41,156 bases of DNA. Origin: Bacteroidaceae bacterium. Its GTDB lineage: Bacteria > Bacteroidota > Bacteroidia > Bacteroidales > Bacteroidaceae. Below the pieces are notes generated by a model. It had not been told where the DNA came from. It did no database searches and saw only the letters and a program-made list of their open reading frames with translations. Each line of letters opens with the position of its first letter. Position 1 is the stretch's first letter. Of the stretch, positions 26,573-34,736 are shown one piece after another. Both the position numbers and the translations under genes were made by a program. The stretch lies in NCBI GenBank assembly GCA_017471185.1, contig JAFUVZ010000004.1:1-41156 (forward strand), read 5' to 3'.

Positions 26573-28630
26573 ATGAAAAAAAAGATTTTTCAGACAGGCA
26601 GGAAGGCTGTGCGTTTTCGCCAGTTCCAGAACAGCCCGTATGCTGTGTTCCGCAGCCTGAAGGTCGAGGTAACCATCGGAGTGCTGTCAGTGGCTACACT
26701 GACCTTCGCTACTCCCGATACTGCATCTGCACAGGTTACCTTATCGCCTCAGACTCAGGAGAAGCTGTATGAGCTGGAGGAAGTGGAAGTGACCAGTAGC
26801 CGTGCCCCGCTGACGCTCGGACAATCGGCGCGTCTGGTAACTGTGCTGGATCGTGAGGCGATTGCCGCCACTCCTGCGCAAAGTGTAAACGACCTTCTTA
26901 AACTCGCTGCTGGCGTGGATGTCCGCCAACGAGGACCCATCGGGGCACAGACTGACATCAGTGTGCGTGGTGGCACGAACGAACAAATCACCATTCTTCT
27001 CAACGGCATCAATATCAATGATCCGCAGACCGGACACAATGCCGCTGATTTCCCAGTTGACATTTCAGAGATTGAACGCATCGAGGTGCTTGAAGGACCT
27101 GCCGGGCGTGTGTATGGTACCTCCTCTCTGGTGGGTGCTATCAACATTGTCACCCGTAAGGAAACCCGTACCAGTGCCGACGTGCACCTGGAAGCAGGCT
27201 CTTTCGGCTATGTTTCTGGAGGTGGTAGGGCAAATGTGGTGAGCGGCAGCTTTAACAACCAGCTCTCGGCATCCTATACCCGTAGTGATGGCTATAGCCG
27301 CAACCAGGCAGGCTCGCTGAACAGTGATTTCAAGACCTTGAAGCTGTTCTATCAAGGCCATTATGACAGTGATGATGTCAATATCAGCTGGCATGCAGGC
27401 CTGAGTAACAAGGACTATGGCTCAAACACTTTCTATAGCGCCAAGTTCGATGACCAGTTCGAACACACCCTGAAGTTCTTCACGGCCGTACAGGCTGAGA
27501 CCAAGGGCTTCTTCCATTTCAAGCCGTCAATCTACTGGAACCGTAGTCACGACCGCTTCGAACTGATTCGTGGCAGCGAGGCTAAGGTGCCTTTCAACTA
27601 TCATCGCACTGATGTCTTTGGCGTCAATCTTAACAGCTATGTGGATTGGGCTTTGGGTAAGACCGCTTTTGGCGCGGAGTTCCGTAATGAAGACCTCATC
27701 AGTGGCAACCTGGGAGAACCGCTGAACAAGCCGCTTGATATTCATGGCACCGACCGTCAATATACCTTGGGCTTGAACCGTAGTAACCTGAGTTTCCACC
27801 TGGAACACAATATATTACTGAGGAATTTCACCCTCAGTGCAGGTGTTATTGCCGTGAAGAACACTTGGAATGAGATGCCTTTCAAACTCTATCCGGGCGT
27901 GGATGTCAGCTGGCAGTTCGCTAAAAACTTCAAGGCTTACGCCTCATTCAACACCTCCTTGCGTATGCCTTCGTTCACAGAACTCTATTACTCCGTAGGT
28001 GGCCATAAGGCCGACAAATACCTCAAGCCAGAGGAGATGCAGGCCTACGAGGTGGGTGTGAAATACCTTTCCGGAGGCGTGAGGGGAACACTGAGCGTAT
28101 ATCATCATCATGGTAAGAACATGATCGACTGGATTCGTGATACCCGTCAGGGCGATGAGGCCGTGTGGGAGTCGGTGAACCATACCAAGGTGAATGCCAC
28201 GGGTATAGAGGCAAGCCTTTACTTCGACTTCCTCACGCTGTTGCCTGCCCAGCGTTTCCTGCAGAACGTGAACGTGGCTTATAGCTACATCGACCAGGAC
28301 AAAGACTTGGAGAGCTACATGCAGTCACAGTATGCGCTGGAGTACCTCAAGCACAAATTGACTGCACAAGGCAATTTCAACCTTGTCAGTCGTCTGTTCC
28401 TCAACCTTTCTTACAGGTATCAGGAGCGCAAGGGTAACTATCAGTTGCTCAGTGGCGAAGTGAAGCCTTACGGGTCCTACTCAGTACTCGATGCCCGTCT
28501 GTCATGGAATGCTGACAGGTATAAGCTCTATGTAGAGGCCAACAACATTTTCGACAAGACCTACTATGACTATGGCAATGTGCCGCAACCAGGTTTCTGG
28601 TTTATGGCAGGAGCCTCATACAAGTTCTGA
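26573..28630 (+). CDS. TonB-dependent outer-membrane receptor, BtuB-like
   Basis: The 685-residue receptor has a plug domain (LEEVEVTSSRAP from about residue 67, then SVRGGTNEQITILLNGI and the end segment VLEGPAGRVYGTSSLVGAINIVTRK near 175-200). A 22-strand barrel follows, ending in the aromatic SYKF. The leader is unusually long: a basic, aromatic segment with NSPYAVFRSL precedes the hydrophobic core, and cleavage is near residue 53. It resembles BtuB/cobalamin and siderophore receptors, but no cobalamin riboswitch or partner transporter is present. The ligand is unknown; linkage to glpD is the only context. Confidence 0.93.
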   Translation: MKKKIFQTGRKAVRFRQFQNSPYAVFRSLKVEVTIGVLSVATLTFATPDTASAQVTLSPQTQEKLYELEEVEVTSSRAPLTLGQSARLVTVLDREAIAATPAQSVNDLLKLAAGVDVRQRGPIGAQTDISVRGGTNEQITILLNGININDPQTGHNAADFPVDISEIERIEVLEGPAGRVYGTSSLVGAINIVTRKETRTSADVHLEAGSFGYVSGGGRANVVSGSFNNQLSASYTRSDGYSRNQAGSLNSDFKTLKLFYQGHYDSDDVNISWHAGLSNKDYGSNTFYSAKFDDQFEHTLKFFTAVQAETKGFFHFKPSIYWNRSHDRFELIRGSEAKVPFNYHRTDVFGVNLNSYVDWALGKTAFGAEFRNEDLISGNLGEPLNKPLDIHGTDRQYTLGLNRSNLSFHLEHNILLRNFTLSAGVIAVKNTWNEMPFKLYPGVDVSWQFAKNFKAYASFNTSLRMPSFTELYYSVGGHKADKYLKPEEMQAYEVGVKYLSGGVRGTLSVYHHHGKNMIDWIRDTRQGDEAVWESVNHTKVNATGIEASLYFDFLTLLPAQRFLQNVNVAYSYIDQDKDLESYMQSQYALEYLKHKLTAQGNFNLVSRLFLNLSYRYQERKGNYQLLSGEVKPYGSYSVLDARLSWNADRYKLYVEANNIFDKTYYDYGNVPQPGFWFMAGASYKF

Positions 28631-28645
28631 TAATCAAATAATTCG

Positions 28646-28673
28646 GGGATGTCTATAAAGACATCCCATTTTT
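28646..28673 (+). terminator. Terminator of the glpD-receptor unit
   Basis: GGGATGTC (28646-28653) pairs perfectly with GACATCCC (28660-28667) around a TATAAA loop, then A and five T. Confidence 0.88.
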
Positions 28674-28895
28674 CTTTTAGGCAATAATATAGTAGTTAGC
28701 TCATTTTCTGTAAGTAATGAGGCAAGATGCGTAAAGCCGGTAATATTGGAATATGCTGGCGAATCTGTTTCAATGAACTACAATGCCAAAGAACGCTTAT
28801 GCAGGACAAAAATCAGGGACATCAATTTCTGGCGAAATGAAAATCTCATGGAGAACCTTGTCGCAAAACGCATCAAAACTTTCAGGACAGCATAA
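28674..28895 (+). pseudogene. Possible decayed gene fragment
   Basis: One frame is open through most of this gap and reads a basic, helix-like tail (MNYNAKERLCRTKIRDI from ATG 28773, ending in KRIKTFRTA before TAA). It has no start codon of its own upstream and no promoter box. I do not recognise the family. It could be the remnant of a mobile-element gene or chance. Confidence 0.25.
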
Positions 28896-28906
28896 ACGGT
28901 CTCGGG

Positions 28907-28992
28907 TCAGATGCCGATTTTGAACACCCTGGCGTTAGCCCCCAGCGTCAGGGCGAGGGCAGCTGAAATGTGGGTAAACCTACCAAAATTAT
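28907..28992 (-). repeat. Inverted repeat and alternate-frame tail after the symporter
   Basis: CCCTGGCG (28927-28934) pairs with CGTCAGGG (28946-28953), one G-T pair, without a T tract. On the minus strand the segment is open in a second frame and reads ALALTLGANARVFKIGI before TGA at 28907. It looks like an interspersed element that abuts and perhaps rewrites the symporter C-terminus; this is inference. Confidence 0.35.
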
Positions 28993-30189
28993 TTAAATCT
29001 CCGATTTCAGGTCTTTGTCTGTCATTGCGCAGACACAGGAGTCAGACCAAACGTTCTCTGCCGTCTCCACCATATCTATCACCGTATAGATGGGCAGGAT
29101 GATACCCATGATGCCTACGGGAGCCCCGATGCCCGACATCAGTGAGAGTGTCAGAAAATAGCAACCCATAGGTACGCCGGCGTTGCCGATGGCAGAGATA
29201 ACGGCAATTACGGTCCATAAGGCGATAGTGACTGGCGTGATGTCCATGCCTCCGTTCTGCATCACAAACAATGAAGTGACCAGGATGAAAGCAGCACATC
29301 CGTTCATATTGACGGTGGTGCAGATAGGCAGTACGAAACGGGCTATGCGTTGCTTCACGCCCAATCGCTTTTCTGCTGTCTCCATCGTTACGGGCAGGGT
29401 AGCCGCACTGCTCTTGGTGAAGAGTGCCATCAGTACGGCAGGCATCATCTTGCCTAATACACGGATGGGGTTCAATCCCCTCGCCAATAGGAACAGGGGC
29501 AATATGATGAAGAACTGCAAGGCGTTTCCTCCCAGAATCACCAGTACGTATTTGCCTAAAGAATCTGCGATTACTCCGCCTGAAACCTGGGCGGCAAGCT
29601 GAGCCGAAAACGCCACGATGCCCAAAGGCAATGTCCATATCAGCCATCGAATCAGCAGGAACAACAATTCCTGCAATCCCAATATGCCCTTGATGACCGT
29701 CGCCTTGTTATCAGTGTCTGGTAGTTTCGAGAGCCCGATGCCAACTGCAAAGGCTATCAGCAGGAGCGAGAGCACGTTACCCTCTAAGAATGGCCTGATG
29801 ATATTGTTGGGAATTACGCCTAATATATGAGAATAGACAGATTGTTGAGGTGCCATCTCTACCACTTCCGTTCCTTGGCTGATGGCTTCCGCAGGCAAGT
29901 TGCCAGGGGCTATCACGACATAGAGCAATGCGCCCACGATAGCCGCCGATAGGGTGGTGAGCAGGGTGTAAGTGACGGTTCTGCCGAATATCTTGCCTGA
30001 ACCTTGCGAACCGAAGGTGGCGAAGGTAGATACTACAGCCAATACGATGGTCGGCACAGCTAACAGTTGGAAAAGCCTCGTATAGACCATTGCCACGAAA
30101 TTCATCAGGCCATCCAGCCAGGCTATGCCAAGCCATCCCAGCACCACGCCCACAATCAGGGCACCTATCCATAACAGCATTTTCTTCAT
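28993..30189 (-). CDS. Dicarboxylate/amino acid:cation symporter (DAACS family)
   Basis: The 398-residue membrane protein shows the DAACS pattern. Early helices contain YTRLFQLLAVPTIVLAVVST, a serine-rich hairpin tip reads KSSAATLPVT near residue 262, and the TM7-type motif appears as VNMNGCAAF near 295 in place of the common NMDGT. The second hairpin reads GNAGVPMG near 335. It couples Na+ or H+ to uptake of an anionic or neutral amino acid. The changed NMDGT motif suggests atypical cation or substrate handling. The last residues (AMTDKDLKSEI) are unlike the usual tail and adjoin a possible interspersed element. Confidence 0.88.
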   Translation of the reverse strand: MKKMLLWIGALIVGVVLGWLGIAWLDGLMNFVAMVYTRLFQLLAVPTIVLAVVSTFATFGSQGSGKIFGRTVTYTLLTTLSAAIVGALLYVVIAPGNLPAEAISQGTEVVEMAPQQSVYSHILGVIPNNIIRPFLEGNVLSLLLIAFAVGIGLSKLPDTDNKATVIKGILGLQELLFLLIRWLIWTLPLGIVAFSAQLAAQVSGGVIADSLGKYVLVILGGNALQFFIILPLFLLARGLNPIRVLGKMMPAVLMALFTKSSAATLPVTMETAEKRLGVKQRIARFVLPICTTVNMNGCAAFILVTSLFVMQNGGMDITPVTIALWTVIAVISAIGNAGVPMGCYFLTLSLMSGIGAPVGIMGIILPIYTVIDMVETAENVWSDSCVCAMTDKDLKSEI

Positions 30190-30209
30190 ATCCTACCGTT
30201 TCTTTTCTG

Positions 30210-30217
30210 CAAAAATA
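30210..30217 (-). promoter_or_regulatory. -7 box for the symporter
   Basis: TATTTTTG on the minus strand, 20 bases upstream of the start codon. Confidence 0.45.
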
Positions 30218-30250
30218 ATGTTTTTATCATTATTTGATGACAAAAATGAT

Positions 30251-30258
30251 TACATTTG
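30251..30258 (+). promoter_or_regulatory. -7 box for the small lipoprotein
   Basis: TACATTTG, 28 bases before the ATG at 30287; divergent from the symporter promoter. Confidence 0.55.
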
Positions 30259-30286
30259 CAAAATATCAAACAGAAATAAATACAAA

Positions 30287-30433
30287 ATGAAGAAACGATT
30301 GTTATTTGTAGCGGCTTTAGGTGTGATGACGCTTATAGGCTGCAATCAGACAGGCTCTCCTAAGGATGAGGCCTCAGAGAAAGCAGAGATGGTGATTGAC
30401 GCAGCTACCGAAGATGCTTTTGCAGTCCGTTGA
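30287..30433 (+). CDS. Short lipoprotein, probably truncated
   Basis: The 48-residue frame starts with a good lipoprotein leader (MKKRLLFVAALGVMTLIGC, lipobox LIGC) and a Ser/Lys/Glu-rich linker, then stops abruptly at AFAVR. A promoter box precedes it. The 3' part overlaps the end of an opposing alkD fragment, so both genes seem to have lost their ends at one junction. A genuine tiny lipoprotein is the alternative. Confidence 0.5.
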   Translation: MKKRLLFVAALGVMTLIGCNQTGSPKDEASEKAEMVIDAATEDAFAVR

Positions 30434-30637
30434 AATCACATTCCTTTTCATATGATTCCACAATCCTTTCCAAGCCATCTTTACAACTTCTCTCGTCTGC
30501 GGCACCTTCATCCCCAGAAAATCATCACCTTCGCCATATTCCCCTTCTCCTGTCTTGAAAAATCCCAATAACACTTCTCGCTGCTTCTCATCCCGCAACG
30601 ACTCCATATAAGAAATTATCTCCTCTGCCGTCTTCAT
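30405..30637 (-). pseudogene. 5' fragment of a DNA alkylation repair (AlkD-like) gene
   Basis: From ATG 30637 the first 59 residues match the start of AlkD-like HEAT-repeat glycosylases: EEIISYMESLRDEKQREVLL, FFKTGEGEYGEGDDFLGMKV and PQTREVVKMAW. Intact relatives are about 230 residues. After roughly 30461 the frame runs into unrelated sequence. A neighbouring frame continues as GLERIVESYEKECDFNGL and ends at TAG 30405-30407. The catalytic and DNA-binding repeats are gone, so no function is expected. Confidence 0.75.
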
Positions 30638-30741
30638 ATTCTGTCGAATTATACTGCTTAAAGTTAATAAATAAAAACATAATAACTTTTCTTAAGCTGC
30701 AAAAAGCAAGAGAAAACAAACAATAATATAAATATTCTTCT

Positions 30742-30749
30742 TACCTTTA
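30742..30749 (+). promoter_or_regulatory. Weak -7 box for the acid phosphatase
   Basis: TACCTTTA, one mismatch from TAnnTTTG, 26 bases before the ATG. Confidence 0.4.
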
Positions 30750-30775
30750 CAGCAATTATTAATAATGTATCAACC

Positions 30776-32041
30776 ATGAAAAGACATTTGACTACCTTAC
30801 TTCTGGCGTTTTTCGCCATAATGTCCTGGGCACAAAGCAATGCCGTTCTCGACCAGCTCCAGGCAGATCCGAAAAAAGCTTACGGTAACGACTATCCTTA
30901 TTCTATGGAGACAAGCCAGCTTACCAAAGCTCCCAAAGGCTACAAGCCATTCTACATCAGCCATTATGCCCGCCATGGGTCAAGATATTACTGGAGCGAC
31001 CAGCTCTACAAAGATCTTGACACATTGCTGACAGTTGCTCACCAAAAGCATCAACTTACACAAGAAGGCGAAATGTTTTATGGCAAGTTTATGGCTGCCA
31101 AAAGCGAGCTAATGACAGGTATCAGCGAACTTACCCAACTGGGATGGGAACAGCATCAATTCATCGCACGTACCATGTACAACAATTTCCCTGAAGTATT
31201 CAAGAAAGGGGGCAACGTACTGGCTATATCGTCACTTTCAGGGCGCTGTGTTATAAGTATGTCTGCTTTCTGTCAAGAGTTGGTGCAATGCAATCCATCT
31301 ATTGAAATCCGTGAACAATCATCTCGTTTTACACTCGATGGTGTAGTGCCTACCGATGGGCAAAATCCAGTGAAGCATAATTTCCCAAGACCAGACAAGC
31401 CACGCTATGAGAGTAATCGCGACAAGTTCCAGAGCGACAACTCTTTACCTGAAAAGATTGTACCACGTGTTTTCACCAGTACAGAAGGTTTGCCAGGCAA
31501 TGTCAACCGCATAGCAGGCAACCTTATTAATCTCTACACTTCACTGCCCAGCATCAACCACGAGGGCATGATGGGCAATATCATTACAGACCAAGAGATT
31601 GTTGACCGTTGGGAAGCATCCAACTTGGGCTCATATTCATGGGTATTCTCAGGTCAGTACAACATGATTCCTATCCTTGAAGACATCTTGAAGAAAGCAG
31701 ATGCCGTAATCAACGGAAGCAGTAACCGCATTTCAGACTTACGCTTTGGACATGACACCTGCATCGGTCCGCTGACCGTACTGATGGGCATCAATGGAGC
31801 AGACATCGATCCAGAAGATCCATACGAAGTGAAGAATATCTATCAGAATTGGGAAACATGCAAGGCTTCCAACATCCAACTGGTATTCTATCGAGGCAAG
31901 AAGAGCAGTGATGAAATTTTAGTGAAGTGCCTGTTGAATGGAGATGAGGCAAAGTTGCCTGTACCAACAGACATGTTCCCCTATTATAAGTGGAGTGATT
32001 TCCGCCAATTCTATCAGAACAGGATTGACAGTGTTAAATAG
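30776..32041 (+). CDS. Secreted histidine acid phosphatase (phytase/MINPP-like)
   Basis: The 421-residue product has a signal peptide (cut after about residue 19, SWAQ). It carries the histidine-phosphatase catalytic motif RHGSR at residues 66-70 and the distal acid pair HD at 326-327 (FGHDTC). This branch removes phosphate from phytate, sugar phosphates or similar monoesters through a phospho-histidine intermediate outside the cytoplasm. The phosphate-rich substrate fits the neighbouring secreted hydrolases and the exported phosphoesterase near 24 kb. Confidence 0.87.
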   Translation: MKRHLTTLLLAFFAIMSWAQSNAVLDQLQADPKKAYGNDYPYSMETSQLTKAPKGYKPFYISHYARHGSRYYWSDQLYKDLDTLLTVAHQKHQLTQEGEMFYGKFMAAKSELMTGISELTQLGWEQHQFIARTMYNNFPEVFKKGGNVLAISSLSGRCVISMSAFCQELVQCNPSIEIREQSSRFTLDGVVPTDGQNPVKHNFPRPDKPRYESNRDKFQSDNSLPEKIVPRVFTSTEGLPGNVNRIAGNLINLYTSLPSINHEGMMGNIITDQEIVDRWEASNLGSYSWVFSGQYNMIPILEDILKKADAVINGSSNRISDLRFGHDTCIGPLTVLMGINGADIDPEDPYEVKNIYQNWETCKASNIQLVFYRGKKSSDEILVKCLLNGDEAKLPVPTDMFPYYKWSDFRQFYQNRIDSVK

Positions 32042-32064
32042 TAGATTCTTCACTTATTAAGTTA

Positions 32065-32110
32065 AATGCTCTCACCTTAGTCAGTTTGGCTAACGGTGAG
32101 AGCATTCTTT
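32065..32110 (+). terminator. Strong terminator between converging genes
   Basis: AATGCTCTCACC (32065-32076) pairs perfectly with GGTGAGAGCATT (32095-32106), with further TTAG/CTAA pairing inside, then CTTTTATT. It reaches the stop region of the opposing esterase. Confidence 0.9.
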
Positions 32111-32958
32111 TATTCTTCAAGGAGCCATCTTTCCAACTCGGCTTTCCATTCGCGTGCGTAATGAAACCACGGACCTTCGCACCATCCGTGACCACCTGTA
32201 GGATAAATATGCAACACTGATGGAATGCGGTTCTGTTGTAACACTCGAAAATATTGAATGCTTTCTTCAAACGACACGATAGGGTCGTCGGCACTGCAAG
32301 CTATAAAAGCACGAGGAGTGTTAGGCTTGACATTTTTGAGTATAGTGTATTTGTCTATCATTTCCTGAGTGGCATTAGCTCCATGCATCTCATTGTTCAT
32401 ATAGCTATTAGGAATGGTGGAGGGATAGAGCAGAATCTGGAAATCAGGTCTATTTTCTGGGCCCGTAAACTGAACAGCAGCTTCACAAGCCAGGTTACCA
32501 CCAGCAGAGCACCCCATGACACCCACCTTGTTTGGATTCACCTTCCAGTCGTAGGTATGCTGACGCATGATCTTGATTGCCTCCTGCACATCACTCAAAG
32601 AGGTCTCAAAATGTCCGTTGGGCATACGATATTTCAGCACAGCCAGCGTCACGCCTATGTAGTTGAACCAAGGTGCCAACGCAGTGCCTTCTTTTTCTAT
32701 CTCCAAATAGACATATCCGCCACCAGGACAAGCGATGATGACAGTACCATTAGGTCTAAATGCAGGGTAAACCCACAACTCAGGCTTAGAAACATTGTTG
32801 ACACTCCTTGGGTCTGGGTGCCCTTCCTCGCCAGTAAGATGGTTGTCGTTGGGTGCTCCATTAGGCCAGAGAGGAATGACCACAGGTTCTCCCCTCTGCG
32901 CTAAAGCCATGCCCGACACCACCATCAAGGCGCATATCAGTGAGATAATCTTTTCCAT
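32110..32958 (-). CDS. Secreted alpha/beta-hydrolase (acetyl-esterase type)
   Basis: The 282-residue product has a signal peptide (cut near residue 21, ALAQ), an oxyanion region CPGGGYVYL near 80 and the nucleophile elbow GCSAGG near 150. An Asp in SADDPIVSFE and a final His in GGHGWC complete the catalytic triad. It resembles the carbohydrate-esterase-like hydrolases that deacetylate xylan or other glycans; the exact substrate is inferred. ATG 32958 is chosen because the upstream in-frame codon is TTG. It follows the larger esterase by 24 bases in one unit. Confidence 0.88.
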   Translation of the reverse strand: MEKIISLICALMVVSGMALAQRGEPVVIPLWPNGAPNDNHLTGEEGHPDPRSVNNVSKPELWVYPAFRPNGTVIIACPGGGYVYLEIEKEGTALAPWFNYIGVTLAVLKYRMPNGHFETSLSDVQEAIKIMRQHTYDWKVNPNKVGVMGCSAGGNLACEAAVQFTGPENRPDFQILLYPSTIPNSYMNNEMHGANATQEMIDKYTILKNVKPNTPRAFIACSADDPIVSFEESIQYFRVLQQNRIPSVLHIYPTGGHGWCEGPWFHYAREWKAELERWLLEE

Positions 32959-32982
32959 ATTCAATAAGTTTTGTCAAATTCT

Positions 32983-34683
32983 TTATTCTGTATAATTCAG
33001 CTTCTTGGTTTCCATGTCACGAGAGAAGTGGCGGAAGAAGTCCCAAATCAGGCGAGCTGCAGGCTTGAAGTTCCAATGGCCATAGTTATTGATAGCGATA
33101 AGACGGATCATCGGCTTATTGTCTTTATACAGCTGACCAAACTCCATCGTGATGTCTTCGCTCTTGCCCGTATGAATCTGACGGCGGTCTTGCAACTTGA
33201 ATCCGAAGGTTGGATCCACATTGAAATCCAAATCACCTGTCACCTCCATATCATTAATCGTCTGATAGATGCGCCAAACATTCAAATAAGGGTTTCCTTG
33301 CCAGTTGTCAGGACGCAAGTAACGTATCACATCATCATGGGTACCAGCCACAGAGCAATAGCCCACTTCCACATAGCCACGCTTCTGAATGGCCTCATTC
33401 ATCAAAGGCTCACTGCCATAGCCATAATAACCAAGTCCGTTGCCAGAGAAGATGCCACCAGAATGGCCAGCTACGGCAGCAAAGAGATGCGATTTACGCA
33501 CGCCCAGCATATTGCTGGTCATGGCCCCAGCAGACAAACCCTCACAATAGATACGTGAAGCATCAATCTGCGGATATTTCTCTTTGAGTACACTGATAAC
33601 AGCCTCAATGCCATCCAATCCCATAGCGATGAAACCATTGCTGCCCTGCCACTCCATCTCTACTACCATGAAGCCCTCTTCAGCTGCCAGTTCCACAAAT
33701 CCAGCCGTCTCACTTTGTGTGCGAGGATCGTTCCCATGACCATGCAGGATCACGACTAATGGCACAGTACCCTTAGCTGCATTTTGAACCTGCTTTGGCA
33801 GATACTCATACCACAGATATTTATTAGGGTTCTCTACCCCACCTGCCGCATTGGTATCCACTACAGGATGTTGTACTACATTGCGCTGGATGCCCATTTT
33901 ATCGAACATCGGGTATGAAACAAGTTCGAAAGTCTTCACACCTTCCGGGTTATCAATACCACGGCTCATATAGAACGTGCGATAGAGGTTGTTGTAACGA
34001 TAGTTGGCACTCAACACCTTATCCCAAGCATCAGCCAACAACATAGCTTCAGAAGCGTTAGCATCAGCATTCACTACCACTTGCTGCAAAGGATCCTTAG
34101 GAGCGGCATCACTGGTTTTCTGATAAGGTTTGGCCACTTTTGCTGCATTCTTGCCACCGACATAAGTGGGGACAGGCAGTGCGCAGACCTTACCAGGAGC
34201 ACCACCAATAGAAACGATGCCAGCTATGGCACCCGTCAAGTCAGAAGCAGCCAAATGCTGATTGACGAAAGTAGCACCATTGCCAATGCCCACCACCTTA
34301 ATGTTAGTGGCAGGGCCACCTCTAACTATCAGTTCACGGAAAGCCTGTACGTCAGAAGCCTGCCACTTGTCGCCTACAGGATTCACCACACTAATTCTGC
34401 CACCGTTTTCAGCAGCCATTTCTATTACCTTCAGTTCCTTTGCCAACGCTAAAGCAGATACATTATCCAGCTTCTGATCAGGGAAGATATAAAAAGCAGG
34501 GCCAAATCCGGCGCGTGACTCTATATTCCTCTCCATAGGCAGATTATACTGCAAGGCGGAAGTACCCTCTATTGCAGAAAACTCATTCAGCGGGCCTTGG
34601 GGCCTCATCATGGGTTGCGCACAGGCTCCCATCCATAAGAGAGCCAGCGTTGCTACCATCATATATCGTTTTATTTCTTTCAT
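32983..34683 (-). CDS. Secreted PHB-depolymerase/feruloyl-esterase-like hydrolase
   Basis: The 566-residue product begins with a lipoprotein-like or secretory leader (WMGACAQ near residue 20). An N-terminal alpha/beta domain of about 270 residues is followed by a catalytic esterase domain: LHGHGNDPRTQ near 318, the nucleophile in GLSAGAM near 384, and a late His in GHWNF. The GxSxGxM form is typical of poly(3-hydroxybutyrate) depolymerases and CE1-type esterases. The first domain also shows GIGNGAT, possibly a degenerate hydrolase copy. It is first in the unit with the smaller esterase. Confidence 0.82.
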   Translation of the reverse strand: MKEIKRYMMVATLALLWMGACAQPMMRPQGPLNEFSAIEGTSALQYNLPMERNIESRAGFGPAFYIFPDQKLDNVSALALAKELKVIEMAAENGGRISVVNPVGDKWQASDVQAFRELIVRGGPATNIKVVGIGNGATFVNQHLAASDLTGAIAGIVSIGGAPGKVCALPVPTYVGGKNAAKVAKPYQKTSDAAPKDPLQQVVVNADANASEAMLLADAWDKVLSANYRYNNLYRTFYMSRGIDNPEGVKTFELVSYPMFDKMGIQRNVVQHPVVDTNAAGGVENPNKYLWYEYLPKQVQNAAKGTVPLVVILHGHGNDPRTQSETAGFVELAAEEGFMVVEMEWQGSNGFIAMGLDGIEAVISVLKEKYPQIDASRIYCEGLSAGAMTSNMLGVRKSHLFAAVAGHSGGIFSGNGLGYYGYGSEPLMNEAIQKRGYVEVGYCSVAGTHDDVIRYLRPDNWQGNPYLNVWRIYQTINDMEVTGDLDFNVDPTFGFKLQDRRQIHTGKSEDITMEFGQLYKDNKPMIRLIAINNYGHWNFKPAARLIWDFFRHFSRDMETKKLNYTE

Positions 34684-34736
34684 CGTTTTATTATTTAATG
34701 CAATGTCTGCAACCGAAACCGATTGCTGACAAAAAA

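Larger units (their letters stand above)
28674..28992. other. 319-bp gap with two protein-like remnants
   Basis: No intact gene is seen. The plus strand is open to a TAA at 28893-28895 with a protein-like composition. The minus strand is open in another frame from inside the symporter gene to a TGA at 28907-28909. Both are described separately. Confidence 0.6.

Noticed and set aside
28927-28953. Inverted repeat as symporter terminator
   Set aside because: No T tract follows on either strand.
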